64,000 bases of DNA from Pseudomonadales bacterium (GCA_012103505.1 WLWP01000001.1:4278001-4342000), one strand, 5' to 3'. Positions 29,465 through 38,470 are shown, counted from the first letter of the stretch. The notes: a model not told the origin generated them from the letters alone. A program made the numbers and translations.

Positions 29465-29788
29465 TCAGTCGTGGTGAGCGCTCCGTTGGTGACTGCCGTT
29501 ATGGCGTGCGACGGTCTTTTCTTTATGTTTGATGAGCTGTCGATCAAGTTTATCGACGAGGGCGTCAATCGAGGCGTACATGTCTTCTGCATTTGCATTA
29601 GCAAATAGCTCGCCGCCTGTGACATGCGCAGTTGCTTCAGCCAAGTGCTCGAACTTCTCGACGTTGAGGACAACGTGCACTTGCGTAATGTGGTCGTAGT
29701 GGCGATCAATCTTTTCAAATTTATGACGTATGTATTCGTTTAGGGACTCAGTAAGTTCGACGTGATGACCCGAGATACTTAGTTGCAT
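29465..29788 (-). CDS. hpf: Ribosome hibernation promoting factor
   Basis: A 107-residue short-form HPF/YhbH that dimerises or stabilises idle ribosomes in stationary phase. It begins with MQLSISGHHVELTESL, has the RHYDHI and the basic DKLDRQLIKHKEK segment, and ends in a His-rich tail. It lies between rpoN and ptsN, its conserved place. Confidence 0.95.
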   Translation of the reverse strand: MQLSISGHHVELTESLNEYIRHKFEKIDRHYDHITQVHVVLNVEKFEHLAEATAHVTGGELFANANAEDMYASIDALVDKLDRQLIKHKEKTVARHNGSHQRSAHHD

Positions 29789-29947
29789 AGGTACTCCTTT
29801 AGTTTAGCTCGCTCACGGCTTTTATATAACGCCTTAGATGGTTGTTATGGTTCATGACGATAAGAAACGACCAAGGTGTTGGTTGTCCAGAACAGGGTAA
29901 AGACGGGGAAGTTAGGCCTAGAAGTCTCAGTCGCAGCGTGAATATCG

Positions 29948-31447
29948 TCAAACGAGTTGTTTGCGCTCATTGGAAGGAGGAATTGACAAAGACTCTCTGT
30001 ACTTAGCAACCGTCCTCCTGGCGACTTTGATGTTCTGGTCTTTCAGTATCGCTGCGATTTTGTTATCGCTCAACGGTTTCTTAGGATCTTCTTCCGCGGT
30101 AAGCTTCTGGATTAATGCGCGGATAGCCGTGCTCGAAACCTCTCCCCCCGAATTGGTCCCGACGTGGGATGAAAAGAAGTACTTTAGTTCGAATACACCG
30201 CGCGGTGTTGCAAGATACTTTCTGCTCGTCACGCGCGAAATTGTCGATTCGTGAAGGTCAACGGCGCTCGCAATATCAGCGAGGATGAGCGGTTTCATAG
30301 CCTCCGGACCATAGTCCAAGAAACCTTTCTGAACTTCGATAATCTTGGCCGCGACGCGCAGTAACGTATCGTGTCGTGTCTGTAGACTCTTTAGGAACCA
30401 ACGTGCTTCCTGCAGATTTTCGCGCAGATAGTCTCGGTCCTCTGTTCTGGTCACACTTTTAGCCAGATCTTCATATTCCGAGTTGATGCGAATTTGCGGC
30501 GTGACATCAGAATTCAATTCGACGACCCATTGACCTTCAAATTTGCGCACGATCACATCGGGTTCAATATAGTCAGACTTTTGGTCTGCAATGGTGCTGC
30601 CAGGTCGAGGGTCTAAGGTCCGGATGAGGGTCATTGCCGCGCCCAGGTCATCTTCGGACATGCGCGTCTTGCGCTTTAGAGTGTTGTAGTCTTTGCTGCC
30701 AAGAAGGTCCATGTGCTCCTCAAGGAGCATGATCGCCTCGTTGACCCAGGGAGTACCGGACGGGTACTGCTTGATCTGAAGGAGGAGACATTCTTGCAGA
30801 TCTCGTGCTGCAACCCCAACCGGGTCGAGCTGCTGCACGACGTCCAAAATCTCTAGGACATGCTCTTGTTCAAACGTTTCCCTGCTAGACAACAATAGCT
30901 CGTCGGTAGCTAGGCTCTCGTAGATTTCATCTATAGAGACGGTGAGCATACCGTTGGTATCGATGCCGTCGATGATTGCCTCGGCGATGATGCGATCAGA
31001 TTCGGCGATGGTGCTCAAATTTAGTTGCCAGAGTAGATGATCGGCAAGTGTTTGAGCTTCGGTTTGATTTGCGAAAGGGTCGTAATCCGCATCTGGGACA
31101 GAGCTTGCCAAGTTTGTCGGATAGACAGCCTCCCAATCAGTATCTGTAGGTAGTTCGTCCCGAATAGGTGCTTCTAGTTGGGTGCTCGTGTCGGTATCGG
31201 TATCAGCGTCCGGAGCCGCACTACTTGCTCGTTCTTCAATTTCAGCTTGGACTTGCTCGTGCTGGGTGGCATCTAGTTCGGCACCAGGTAGTTCCTCAGA
31301 GACTTCCAGCATTGGGTTCGACTCAAGCGTGGCTTGGATTTCTTCTTGAAGATCGAGCGCGGACAGCTGCAGCAGCCTGATGGCTTGTTGCAGCTGCGGC
31401 GTCATGGTGAGCTGCTGACCGAGTTTTAGGGCGAGCGTTTGCTTCAT
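29948..31447 (-). CDS. rpoN: RNA polymerase sigma-54 factor
   Basis: A 499-residue RpoN. The Gln-rich region I (MKQTLALKLGQQLTMTPQLQQAIRLLQLS) contacts enhancer-binding proteins. An acidic linker follows (about 55-110), then the core-binding domain. The RpoN box ARRTVAKYRE (476-485), which reads the -24 element, is intact. First gene upstream of hpf-ptsN-rapZ-ptsO on the minus strand. Confidence 0.98.
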   Translation of the reverse strand: MKQTLALKLGQQLTMTPQLQQAIRLLQLSALDLQEEIQATLESNPMLEVSEELPGAELDATQHEQVQAEIEERASSAAPDADTDTDTSTQLEAPIRDELPTDTDWEAVYPTNLASSVPDADYDPFANQTEAQTLADHLLWQLNLSTIAESDRIIAEAIIDGIDTNGMLTVSIDEIYESLATDELLLSSRETFEQEHVLEILDVVQQLDPVGVAARDLQECLLLQIKQYPSGTPWVNEAIMLLEEHMDLLGSKDYNTLKRKTRMSEDDLGAAMTLIRTLDPRPGSTIADQKSDYIEPDVIVRKFEGQWVVELNSDVTPQIRINSEYEDLAKSVTRTEDRDYLRENLQEARWFLKSLQTRHDTLLRVAAKIIEVQKGFLDYGPEAMKPLILADIASAVDLHESTISRVTSRKYLATPRGVFELKYFFSSHVGTNSGGEVSSTAIRALIQKLTAEEDPKKPLSDNKIAAILKDQNIKVARRTVAKYRESLSIPPSNERKQLV

Positions 31448-31689
31448 ACAAACTCGACTGCCTTATTCACGAGTTGGTTAAGATCCCTCTAATCACCTCG
31501 TACAAAAGTTGCCTTCTGACGGGTTTGTCTTGGATAGCTAAATATAGTTCTAATTGTCGAAAACGCAGTAAATTTGCCGTTTCGCAACGTACCATTCCAA
31601 AACCATGCCAATTTAGCATGATGACCCGCAAAACGCCTGTCGGTGGGGCATTTACGTGAGCAAGTTAACAAAGTTCGGCGCAAACGAGG

Positions 31690-32436
31690 CTAGATCGTGA
31701 AGCTTTCGCCCAAATAGACTTGGCGGACGGTTTCGTTGGCCAAGATTTCCGAGGCATGACCGGTGGCGATGATGTGGCCTTCGTGCACGATGTAGGCGCG
31801 GTCGCAGATATCGAGGGTTTCTTTGACGTTGTGATCCGTAATCAATACGCCGATCTGGCGAGCTGCTAGGTCGCGGATTTCGGTTTTGATGTCATTGACG
31901 GAGATGGGATCGACGCCTGCAAAAGGCTCGTCAAGTAAGATAAAGCTTGGGTTGGTCGCGAGCGCTCGCGCTATTTCCAGGCGCCGTCGTTCGCCTCCGG
32001 ACAGACTTTGACCGAGGCTCTTCCTAACTGTATTCAGGTTAAATTCGTCAAGCAGTACGTTCATCGTTTGGACGCGTTGGGCTTTGTTCAGTTCGGGACG
32101 CAACTCGAGCACAGCAAGTAGATTTTGCTCTGTGGTTAACGTGCGGAAGACACTTGCTTCCTGGGGCAGGTAGCCTATGCCAGATTGAGCTCGTTCATGT
32201 ACGGAGGCATTGGTGATTTCAGTTTGATCTAGAAAGATCTCACCGGCGTCTGCCTTAATCAAACCGACCACCATATAGAAACAAGTTGTCTTACCCGCGC
32301 CGTTGGGACCGAGCAGCCCCACGATTTCACCACTGTTTACTTCCAGCGAGACGTCTTCGACGGCGATCTTGCTGCGGTATTGTTTGCGTAAACTTGTTGC
32401 TCGCAGGCGAGCGGCTGGAGTAGAGCTGGCCGTCAC
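31690..32436 (-). CDS. lptB: LPS export ABC transporter ATP-binding protein LptB
   Basis: A 248-residue ATPase of the LptB2FGC complex that extracts LPS from the inner membrane. Walker A is GPNGAGKTT (43-51), the signature [14 protein letters not shown], Walker [15 protein letters not shown] and the switch His in [14 protein letters not shown] start overlaps the lptA stop (GTGA). About 240 bases separate it from rpoN, the next minus-strand gene; I see no recognisable element in that gap. Confidence 0.97.
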   Translation of the reverse strand: MTASSTPAARLRATSLRKQYRSKIAVEDVSLEVNSGEIVGLLGPNGAGKTTCFYMVVGLIKADAGEIFLDQTEITNASVHERAQSGIGYLPQEASVFRTLTTEQNLLAVLELRPELNKAQRVQTMNVLLDEFNLNTVRKSLGQSLSGGERRRLEIARALATNPSFILLDEPFAGVDPISVNDIKTEIRDLAARQIGVLITDHNVKETLDICDRAYIVHEGHIIATGHASEILANETVRQVYLGESFTI

Positions 32437-33002
32437 GGGGTGGTCTGTTGGGCCGTGTCGGGTACCAAAATCATGCGTACCCGTCCTGGAGTGTCACCAG
32501 CACTTGCATCAACTTTGCCGTTAACGATGTCGTAACGAATGGATTCACCGCTCAGCGTGTTTCCTAGTTGGGTGAGGGTCGCCTCACCGTTCAAATAAAT
32601 GCGCTCTTCACTCGTGTGGTAAATAATAGATTCTGCTTCAGCTTCGACGTCGCCCTGATCATCTTCCAGACGTTGACGATAACGGGCAGGCCCGCCTTCG
32701 GTAATGATCTGTTGGACCTGATCACCCTTAATCTTAACGACCATACGTTCACCAAAAACGCGCAGCGTACCTTGGACGACCTCGACCGACCCTGTGTATA
32801 CGATTGTCTCGTTGCTTTGATCGATTTCGGCATCATCGCCTTCGATGTGGATGGGTTGGTCTGCGTCATTGCGCAGTGCCACAGCGGGTTGTGCATCACT
32901 CAGAGACAAGATAGCCAACAGCCAGACGCAAGCACCCGGGCACCAAGACCGGAGGGTCTGAGCCGAAAAACTAAGAATCTTTAAACTGCTCGGGTAGAAC
33001 AA
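32433..33002 (-). CDS. lptA: LPS transport periplasmic protein LptA
   Basis: A 189-residue exported OstA-like protein. The N-terminal signal sequence ends near AQPAVA, and the jelly-roll core ([25 protein letters not shown]) forms the periplasmic bridge that carries LPS from LptC to LptD. The longest frame uses a TTG at 33000-33002, overlapping lptC by 32 bases; no ATG or GTG offers a better signal peptide, so I keep it with reserve. Confidence 0.93.
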   Translation of the reverse strand: MFYPSSLKILSFSAQTLRSWCPGACVWLLAILSLSDAQPAVALRNDADQPIHIEGDDAEIDQSNETIVYTGSVEVVQGTLRVFGERMVVKIKGDQVQQIITEGGPARYRQRLEDDQGDVEAEAESIIYHTSEERIYLNGEATLTQLGNTLSGESIRYDIVNGKVDASAGDTPGRVRMILVPDTAQQTTP

Positions 33003-33582
33003 TCGTGTGTACTCTCTGTGTGCTATCTGAGGACAGGGTCAGTATGCCAGTTTCGAGATCGGCTACCATTCCGGCAGCGACGGTTCTACCGACTTCGGAG
33101 TCGATAATAACATCTTGGTCGGTTTGCGCGTATTGGCGATCTGGAAACAGCTGAAAGACCTCAGATCGTAGGGTCATCGTGCCGTTTTCGGGATGCTTCT
33201 GGACCATTTCTACGTCTTCGTTGAGGAATACAACGTCTTCTTTAGCACCGCCCCTTGTCACCGCTTGTCTAATCGTACCGATCTTCGACTCGATATCCCA
33301 TGGCGGTTGATTGGCTGAAAGTAGGTGTACGCGTGGTGCCTGCATTTCCGTAAATTCTCGATCGTAGTATTGCTCGATGCGCGCTGCATTCAATCGGTAG
33401 TGAAGAGAGCCGTCGGGGTGTAGTTGGTGATATCGAACCCCCTTGCCATAAACGTCTGGCTGGCTTTTGGTGTGTTCGTCCTCAGGGTCATCGCGATCGG
33501 CCGTCTGGCTCTCCTGAGTTGCCCAATAGAAGTAGGCAGCCATGATCGCAAGAATCACCATCCCGATCGTTTTGCTCGTCAT
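32971..33582 (-). CDS. lptC: LPS export protein LptC
   Basis: A 203-residue protein with one N-terminal membrane helix (about residues 6-22) and a periplasmic OstA-like fold containing the GVRYHQLHPDGSLHYRLNAARIEQY block. It passes LPS from LptBFG to LptA. The operon order kdsC-lptC-lptA-lptB is conserved. Confidence 0.94.
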   Translation of the reverse strand: MTSKTIGMVILAIMAAYFYWATQESQTADRDDPEDEHTKSQPDVYGKGVRYHQLHPDGSLHYRLNAARIEQYYDREFTEMQAPRVHLLSANQPPWDIESKIGTIRQAVTRGGAKEDVVFLNEDVEMVQKHPENGTMTLRSEVFQLFPDRQYAQTDQDVIIDSEVGRTVAAGMVADLETGILTLSSDSTQRVHTIVLPEQFKDS

Positions 33583-33640
33583 GAAAACGTCGCTGTTTGT
33601 TGCTGCATGAATGTACGGATAGGAACCGAGAAGAGTGGCG

Positions 33641-34156
33641 CTAGAACGGCCATCGGGATTGTGCCTTCAAGACATGCTCAGCGATTTCGGCAACAACGCC
33701 TGTGCCACCGGATCGTTCGGTAATCCAATCTGCTTTTCGCAAGACTTCAGGGTGTCCGTTCGGGACTGTGATAGAGAGACGAATCATAGGCTCAGCAAAC
33801 AGAGCTAGATCCTGTATGTCGTCGCCAACGGCCGCAAGGTTGTCATCCGGAAAGCCATCAGCAATGAGAGATTGCAATGCCTCTGGCTTGCTCGATACCC
33901 CTTGAGTGACATGTGCTATCCCCAACTCACGCGTTCTGCGCGCGACCATGGGTGAGCGGCGCCCAGTGATGACGGCAATTGATACGCCGTGCTCGATGAG
34001 GAGTTTGATCGAGGCGCCGTCTTGTACATGAAATTGTTTGAGTTCGTGACCGTCGTCGGTGTAGATGATTTTGCCGTCCGTGAGCACGCCATCCACATCG
34101 AGCACGATACCGCGAATATTTTTCAAACGATCAGAGGGTGGAAGGTTGGCGGACAT
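33641..34156 (-). CDS. kdsC: 3-deoxy-manno-octulosonate-8-phosphatase KdsC
   Basis: A 171-residue HAD phosphatase that makes Kdo from Kdo-8-phosphate for LPS. The HAD motif LDVDGVLTDG (nucleophile Asp20, acid Asp22) and the GDDIQDL motif are intact. It is the C0 (cap-less) type, tetrameric in relatives. In many Gammaproteobacteria kdsD lies just upstream; here the antiporter yrbG is next, six bases away, and kdsD is missing. Confidence 0.96.
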   Translation of the reverse strand: MSANLPPSDRLKNIRGIVLDVDGVLTDGKIIYTDDGHELKQFHVQDGASIKLLIEHGVSIAVITGRRSPMVARRTRELGIAHVTQGVSSKPEALQSLIADGFPDDNLAAVGDDIQDLALFAEPMIRLSITVPNGHPEVLRKADWITERSGGTGVVAEIAEHVLKAQSRWPF

Positions 34157-34162
34157 GCTTTG

Positions 34163-35128
34163 TTAAGCTTGTTGGACCAAGAGTGCGTTGTATCCGATCC
34201 AAGCTGTCAGCATAACAGCACCTTCAAATCGGGTAATCACGGCGCGCGAGTTGATGCCATAAGCGAACAACGCGAGCATCAGTGTCAGCGCGAGCATCAT
34301 GCCACAATCGCGCCAAAGTGCTGCGAAGTCGATGTCGGTAGGTGCCATCAAACTAGGAACAGCAAGAACAGCGAGGATGTTCAGGATGTTTGAACCCACG
34401 ACGTTGCCAATAGCTATATCAGGATGACCTTTGATAGCTGAACCGATGGTTGCAGCGAGTTCCGGCAGACTTGTCCCGATGGCGACAATGGTTAAGCCAA
34501 TGATCATCTCGCTGACGCCCAGAGTGGTTGCGATTTCAGTCGCGGCATAGACCAAAATTTGGGCGGAGATCAACAGAACGATGAGGCCTAACATGAGCCA
34601 TGCCACGGCTTGTAGGGTAGTCATGTCTGGGAGTTCATCGAGCTCCTCTTGCATGAAGGGCGAAAGCTCGTGATCGGGTTTATTTTGACCGCGGATAAGT
34701 TGATGCAGAATGGCGGCTAAACCACCGAGCAGAATGATGCCGTCGAGAACGGAGAGATGACGGTCGAAAAGGAGCGCAATTGCCAGGAATGTGGCACCGA
34801 GAAGCCAAGGCAACTCGGCCTTACGTACTGGCGCCGAAAAAGGTAGAGGGGCGACGATAGCTGTGATCCCTAAAACCAGGCCAATGTTTGCGATGTTAGA
34901 CCCGATCGCGTTACCAACCGCGAGCAAGGGGTTGTCATCGAGGGCCGCAAATACAGCGACCAGAATTTCCGGTGCTGAAGTACCCACAGACACGACGGTT
35001 AGTCCGATCAACATCTTGGATACGCCTAAATTTGTCGCGCAGGCTGCAGCGCCGGATAAGAATCGATCGGCACTCCATACCAAGGCGATGAAACCTACGG
35101 CGAGTAATAGTAGCGGCAGCCAGATCAT
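34163..35128 (-). CDS. yrbG: Calcium/sodium antiporter YrbG
   Basis: A 321-residue cation/Ca2+ exchanger with ten or so hydrophobic segments in two inverted halves. Each half carries its ion-binding repeat: GTSAPEILVAVFAAL...GNAIGSNIANIG near residue 50, and GTSLPELAATIGSAIKG...GNVVGSNILNIL near residue 205. It heads the LPS-export/rpoN operon and is divergent from mlaF, as in E. coli. Confidence 0.95.
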   Translation of the reverse strand: MIWLPLLLLAVGFIALVWSADRFLSGAAACATNLGVSKMLIGLTVVSVGTSAPEILVAVFAALDDNPLLAVGNAIGSNIANIGLVLGITAIVAPLPFSAPVRKAELPWLLGATFLAIALLFDRHLSVLDGIILLGGLAAILHQLIRGQNKPDHELSPFMQEELDELPDMTTLQAVAWLMLGLIVLLISAQILVYAATEIATTLGVSEMIIGLTIVAIGTSLPELAATIGSAIKGHPDIAIGNVVGSNILNILAVLAVPSLMAPTDIDFAALWRDCGMMLALTLMLALFAYGINSRAVITRFEGAVMLTAWIGYNALLVQQA

Positions 35129-35268
35129 GCAGATTTGTTGGTGGAATTATTCAAGTTCAGTCCTCTGCCTGAACTTTAGACTCATTGGATGCGGGTTCCA
35201 ACTTTGTAAAACAGATTGTTTTGTGTTGAGCCAACCCTCTTTACCGAGCGCTTCTGTGTGGGAACAAG

Positions 35269-35307
35269 ATAGACCCTTCAGGGTCTATTCATGTGCAGTG
35301 CTATAAT
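35269..35307 (+). promoter_or_regulatory. Extended -10 promoter of the mla operon with overlapping palindrome
   Basis: TATAAT at 35302-35307 is preceded by TG one base upstream (TGC-TATAAT), a consensus extended -10. A perfect inverted repeat, ATAGACCC-TTCA-GGGTCTAT (35269-35288), covers the place where a -35 element would lie, so it may be an operator. It is 50 bases before the mlaF ATG, and no other gene start lies between. Confidence 0.6.
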
Positions 35308-35357
35308 CTCAAATGGCCTGATGGAGTGATTTCAAAGTCGTAACAAATGCGAGCAAT

Positions 35358-36161
35358 ATGTCCGGCAACTTGATAGAAATTCGTAACCTAACGTTCCGTC
35401 GCGGTGAACGATTGATCTTTGACGACGTTAGCCTAGCTATTCCACGTGGCAGTATCACAGCCATCATGGGTCCGAGCGGCACTGGTAAGACAACTCTGCT
35501 TAAGTTAATTGGCGGACAAGAGAAGCCTGAGTCCGGAGAAATTCTGATAGACGGGCAAGACGTCGTGCGCATGTCTCGTGCTGAGTTACTCACTTTGCGC
35601 CGAGATATCGGCATGCTATTCCAAGCCTCGGCGCTCTTCACAGACCTCACCGTCTTTGAAAATGTCGCTTTCCCGCTGCGCGTGCACACCTCGCTGTCAG
35701 AAGAACTCATTCGTGACTTGGTGTTGATGAAGTTGAATGCTGTCGGTTTACGGGGCGCTCGTGATTTAATGCCCGCTGAGCTGTCAGGTGGTATGTCTCG
35801 AAGGGTGGCACTAGCCAGAGCAATTGCGCTGGATCCAGCCTTAATCATGTACGATGAGCCTTTTACCGGACAAGACCCGATCGCGATGGGGGTGTTGGTC
35901 AGCTTGATCAAGGACTTAAATCAGGCGCTAGCAACGACCAGTTTATTGGTCTCCCATGATATCCATGAAACAGTAGGGATTGCTGATCAAATATTTATTC
36001 TTGCAGATGGCCGTGTGATCGGTTCAGGAACACCACAACAATTGCGTGATTCGGACTCAGAGATGGTGTCTCAGTTCATGCATGGTAAGCCAGATGGCCC
36101 CGTCCCGTTCCACTATCCAGCCGACGACTACCAATACGATGTCGTTGCTGGGGTCGATTAG
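35358..36161 (+). CDS. mlaF: Phospholipid transport ATP-binding protein MlaF
   Basis: A 267-residue ATPase of the MlaFEDB complex, which moves phospholipids between inner membrane and MlaC. Walker A is GPSGTGKTT (38-46), the signature LSGGMSRRVALARA and Walker B LIMYDEPFTGQDP, the variant residues typical of MlaF. The C-terminal extension, which in E. coli contacts the neighbouring ATPase and MlaB, is present. It heads mlaF-mlaE-mlaD-mlaC. Confidence 0.96.
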   Translation: MSGNLIEIRNLTFRRGERLIFDDVSLAIPRGSITAIMGPSGTGKTTLLKLIGGQEKPESGEILIDGQDVVRMSRAELLTLRRDIGMLFQASALFTDLTVFENVAFPLRVHTSLSEELIRDLVLMKLNAVGLRGARDLMPAELSGGMSRRVALARAIALDPALIMYDEPFTGQDPIAMGVLVSLIKDLNQALATTSLLVSHDIHETVGIADQIFILADGRVIGSGTPQQLRDSDSEMVSQFMHGKPDGPVPFHYPADDYQYDVVAGVD

Positions 36162-36178
36162 GCGTGGGAGTGGCTTAG

Positions 36179-36958
36179 ATGGTTCTCTTTCTGCGTAGGA
36201 TAGGTGTTCGCGCTTTCAACTTTTTGGCAACGCTTGGTCGGGCTTCGGCGCTCTGGTGGAGTGCCATGCGTTGGCTGCCACGTTTTAGCGAACTGCCGCT
36301 GTTAATCAAGCAGATATACAACGTTGGCTATCTTTCGCTTGTCATCGTGGTTCTGTCAGCTTTTTCGATCGGAGCGGTGCTCGCGTTGCAGTTCTACACC
36401 CAACTTGCTCGATTTGGTGCGCAAGAGGCTGTCGGCGTTGGACTCGCGTTGGTGCTGCTACGAGAATTAGGTCCGGTTGTTACCGCCTTACTCTTTGCAG
36501 GTAGAGCGGGCTCAGCGCTCACGGCTGAAATCGGGCTCATGAAGACCACAGAACAGTTGTCCAGCATGGAGATGATGGGCGTTGATCCGCTGAGACGAAT
36601 TGTGGCTCCAAGAATCTGGGCTGGCATTATTAGTGTCCCCATCTTGACTGCAATTTTTAACACCGTTGCGATCTATGGTGGTGTTGTCGTCGCAATCGAT
36701 TGGCTCGGTGCCGATGCCGGAGGATTTTGGTCTGGGATGCAGGACGTCGTGGATTGGTGGGAAGACCTTGGTAAGGGAATGCTCAAGAGTCTCGTGTTCG
36801 CGATCTTGATAACATGGGTTGCGGTTTTTCAGGGGTACGATTCCGAACCGACTGCAGAAGGAATGGCGATGTCGACGACCCGTACCGTAGTCATTTCATC
36901 AGTACTTATCCTGGCGTCAGACTTTTTGTTAACGCTCGTCATGTATGGAGACTTTTAG
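36179..36958 (+). CDS. mlaE: Phospholipid transport permease MlaE
   Basis: A 259-residue MlaE-family permease with an interfacial N-terminal helix, about five membrane helices and the conserved LRELGPVVTALLFAGRAGSALTAEIG and GVDPLRRIVAPR blocks. Two copies sit between the MlaF ATPases. Its stop overlaps the GTG start of mlaD (TAGTG). Confidence 0.96.
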   Translation: MVLFLRRIGVRAFNFLATLGRASALWWSAMRWLPRFSELPLLIKQIYNVGYLSLVIVVLSAFSIGAVLALQFYTQLARFGAQEAVGVGLALVLLRELGPVVTALLFAGRAGSALTAEIGLMKTTEQLSSMEMMGVDPLRRIVAPRIWAGIISVPILTAIFNTVAIYGGVVVAIDWLGADAGGFWSGMQDVVDWWEDLGKGMLKSLVFAILITWVAVFQGYDSEPTAEGMAMSTTRTVVISSVLILASDFLLTLVMYGDF

Positions 36959-37416
36959 TGCGCGCAAGAACGATAGAAATTAGTGTTGGTGCATTTGTGC
37001 TCGCAGGTTTGTTAGGCGTGATATTTCTAGCGATACAAGTCTCCGGAGTTACGTCTGCATCCGACGAAGAACGGTACCAGGTTGTGGCTCGGTTTGATGA
37101 TGTCGCGGGTCTGCGGGTACGCGGTAAGGTCAGTATGGCTGGAGTGACCATCGGCAGGATCCAAAATATAAGCGTAGATATGGAGTGGGGTACCGCTGTG
37201 GTTACGCTAGATATTTTTGGACAACCTGGCAATTTAACCTCTGATACTTCTGCCAAGATATTGACGGAAGGCATTCTAGGTGCCCGCTATATCAGCTTAA
37301 TGCCCGGTGCTGACGAAGAATACTTGCAGAATGGTGACGAAATCACGGATACACAAGGTGCGCTTGTGTTAGAAAACTTAATTGGTGAATTTCTAACTAA
37401 TCTAGGAGGGTCGTGA
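36958..37416 (+). CDS. mlaD: Phospholipid transport protein MlaD
   Basis: A 152-residue MCE-domain protein: one N-terminal membrane helix (about 8-28) and an MCE domain (about 40-120) with the FDDVAGLRVRGKVSMAGVTIG pattern. Six copies form the ring that channels lipid to MlaC. The GTG at 36958 overlaps the mlaE stop and gives the family start (VRARTIEISVGAFVL); earlier codons belong to mlaE in another frame. Confidence 0.95.
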   Translation: MRARTIEISVGAFVLAGLLGVIFLAIQVSGVTSASDEERYQVVARFDDVAGLRVRGKVSMAGVTIGRIQNISVDMEWGTAVVTLDIFGQPGNLTSDTSAKILTEGILGARYISLMPGADEEYLQNGDEITDTQGALVLENLIGEFLTNLGGS

Positions 37417-38099
37417 TGCGGATAAAGCAGTTTATTAGTTATATTTTGCTGGCGACGCTGGCGACGCTGGCGTCTTGGGCCCAAGCGAGTGTCGTCAACG
37501 ATGCTATGCAATCCGGTACAGCAGAAGAGGCCGTAGTCATTGCGACTAACGAAGTCCTTGACCTGATTACATCCGGACAAGCTTACATCGAGGAAAATCC
37601 AGCGCGTTTTTATACCGAGGTAAAGGATCTACTAGATCCGATGATTGACTTCGATCGGTTTGCTCGATCGGTAATGGGGGTGTGGTATAAAAAAGCGAGC
37701 CCCGAGCAGTTCGAGACGTTTGCCGAATCGTTCAAGTGGTCGCTGGTGAAAACTTATGCTACTGCGTTGTCTGAATTTCACGAAGGCAAAGTTCGCGTGG
37801 TCCCAGGACGAGGCGGGAAACCAAAGCCTAGTAAGGCGCTCGTTGCTATGGAAATCGATTGGCAGGGTAAGACCTACAGCGCTATTTACGATATGCGTAA
37901 GAAGGCGGATACCTGGCAACTAGTGAATGTCTCCGTAGAGGGAATCAACTTAGGACTCAATTATAAGTCGCAATTCGATTCGGCTATGAAAGGGCCTAAG
38001 TATGGTCGAAATTTGGACAGAGTCATTGAGGCTTGGGCTAACCAAGTTGGTGACGGTCGCGATGATTTAAAATCTGGCGCAGGCACCGATGCGCGATAG
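37416..38099 (+). CDS. mlaC: Periplasmic phospholipid carrier MlaC
   Basis: A 227-residue periplasmic carrier (MlaC/Ttg2D family). The signal peptide contains a 9-base repeat giving LATLATLAS and ends near WAQA. The DPMIDFDRFARSVMG and YTEVKDLL blocks are typical. The ATG at 37416, after TAGGAGGG, is better spaced than the GTG one codon earlier. After its stop the same frame stays open for 23 codons that look like the end of mlaB. Confidence 0.93.
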   Translation: MRIKQFISYILLATLATLASWAQASVVNDAMQSGTAEEAVVIATNEVLDLITSGQAYIEENPARFYTEVKDLLDPMIDFDRFARSVMGVWYKKASPEQFETFAESFKWSLVKTYATALSEFHEGKVRVVPGRGGKPKPSKALVAMEIDWQGKTYSAIYDMRKKADTWQLVNVSVEGINLGLNYKSQFDSAMKGPKYGRNLDRVIEAWANQVGDGRDDLKSGAGTDAR

Positions 38100-38171
38100 G
38101 CTCGTGCCGTGGTACGTAACATCATAGCGCTTTCCGGTCTCGACGGCGTGCTCATGCTCGAGTCCGAATAA
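38100..38171 (+). pseudogene. Probable 3' remnant of mlaB (STAS domain)
   Basis: Directly after the mlaC stop, in the same reading frame, 23 codons are open to a TAA at 38169-38171. They end in NIIALSGLDGVLMLESE, which resembles the last helix and tail of STAS-domain MlaB proteins (usual pattern: A-x-hydrophobic-SG-hydrophobic-...LLPL). Full mlaB (about 100 codons) belongs at this spot between mlaC and ibaG, and no other part of it is present. The piece has no ribosome-binding site. The short match makes this an inference. Confidence 0.45.
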
Positions 38172-38214
38172 CAAATCTCCTAACGCACCTATAATTTAAG
38201 GGCGAGAAACTGAA

Positions 38215-38442
38215 ATGCAGGAAACTATTGTAGAAAGGGTGGCTGATGGCTTTCCCGGCGCGTCTATTAATGTGGAGCTCGATGGCAACCGCGCGACGAT
38301 CGAGGTGACGAGCGAGGCGTTTGTCGGAATGTCTCGAGTCAAAAAACAACAAGCGGTATACGCATGCATCCAAGACTTCATAGCCGATGGAACATTGCAC
38401 GCAGTGACCATAAAGGCAATTGAGCCAGACGTACGTGGATAA
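38215..38442 (+). CDS. ibaG: BolA-family protein IbaG
   Basis: A 75-residue BolA/YrbA protein. The SRVKKQQAVYACIQDFIADGTLHAVTIKA block is diagnostic. BolA proteins pair with monothiol glutaredoxins in iron-sulfur handling; IbaG is linked to acid stress in E. coli. Its place between the mla operon and murA is conserved. Confidence 0.95.
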   Translation: MQETIVERVADGFPGASINVELDGNRATIEVTSEAFVGMSRVKKQQAVYACIQDFIADGTLHAVTIKAIEPDVRG

Positions 38443-38470
38443 CCAGATGCGGGTGGATAGCCAAATGCAG
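38435..38470. repeat. Imperfect 18 bp tandem repeat at the ibaG 3' end
   Basis: Units 38435-38452 and 38453-38470 match at 15 of 18 positions (GTGGATA.CCA.ATGC.G). The first overlaps the last codons of ibaG; the second lies in the leader of murA. Confidence 0.75.

Noticed and set aside
31590..31640. A possible sigma-54 promoter (TGG...TGC) upstream of lptB on the minus strand
   Set aside because: The GG-to-GC spacing is one base too long and the flanking consensus is poor.
35309..35911. A 200-codon open frame antisense to mlaF
   Set aside because: It mirrors the conserved ATPase codons of mlaF, starts and ends without signals, and has Ser/Arg-rich low-information composition typical of antisense frames.
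36814..36957. A longer N-terminus for MlaD beginning within mlaE
   Set aside because: The extra 48 residues are mlaE read out of frame; the GTG at 36958 overlapping the mlaE stop gives the family start.
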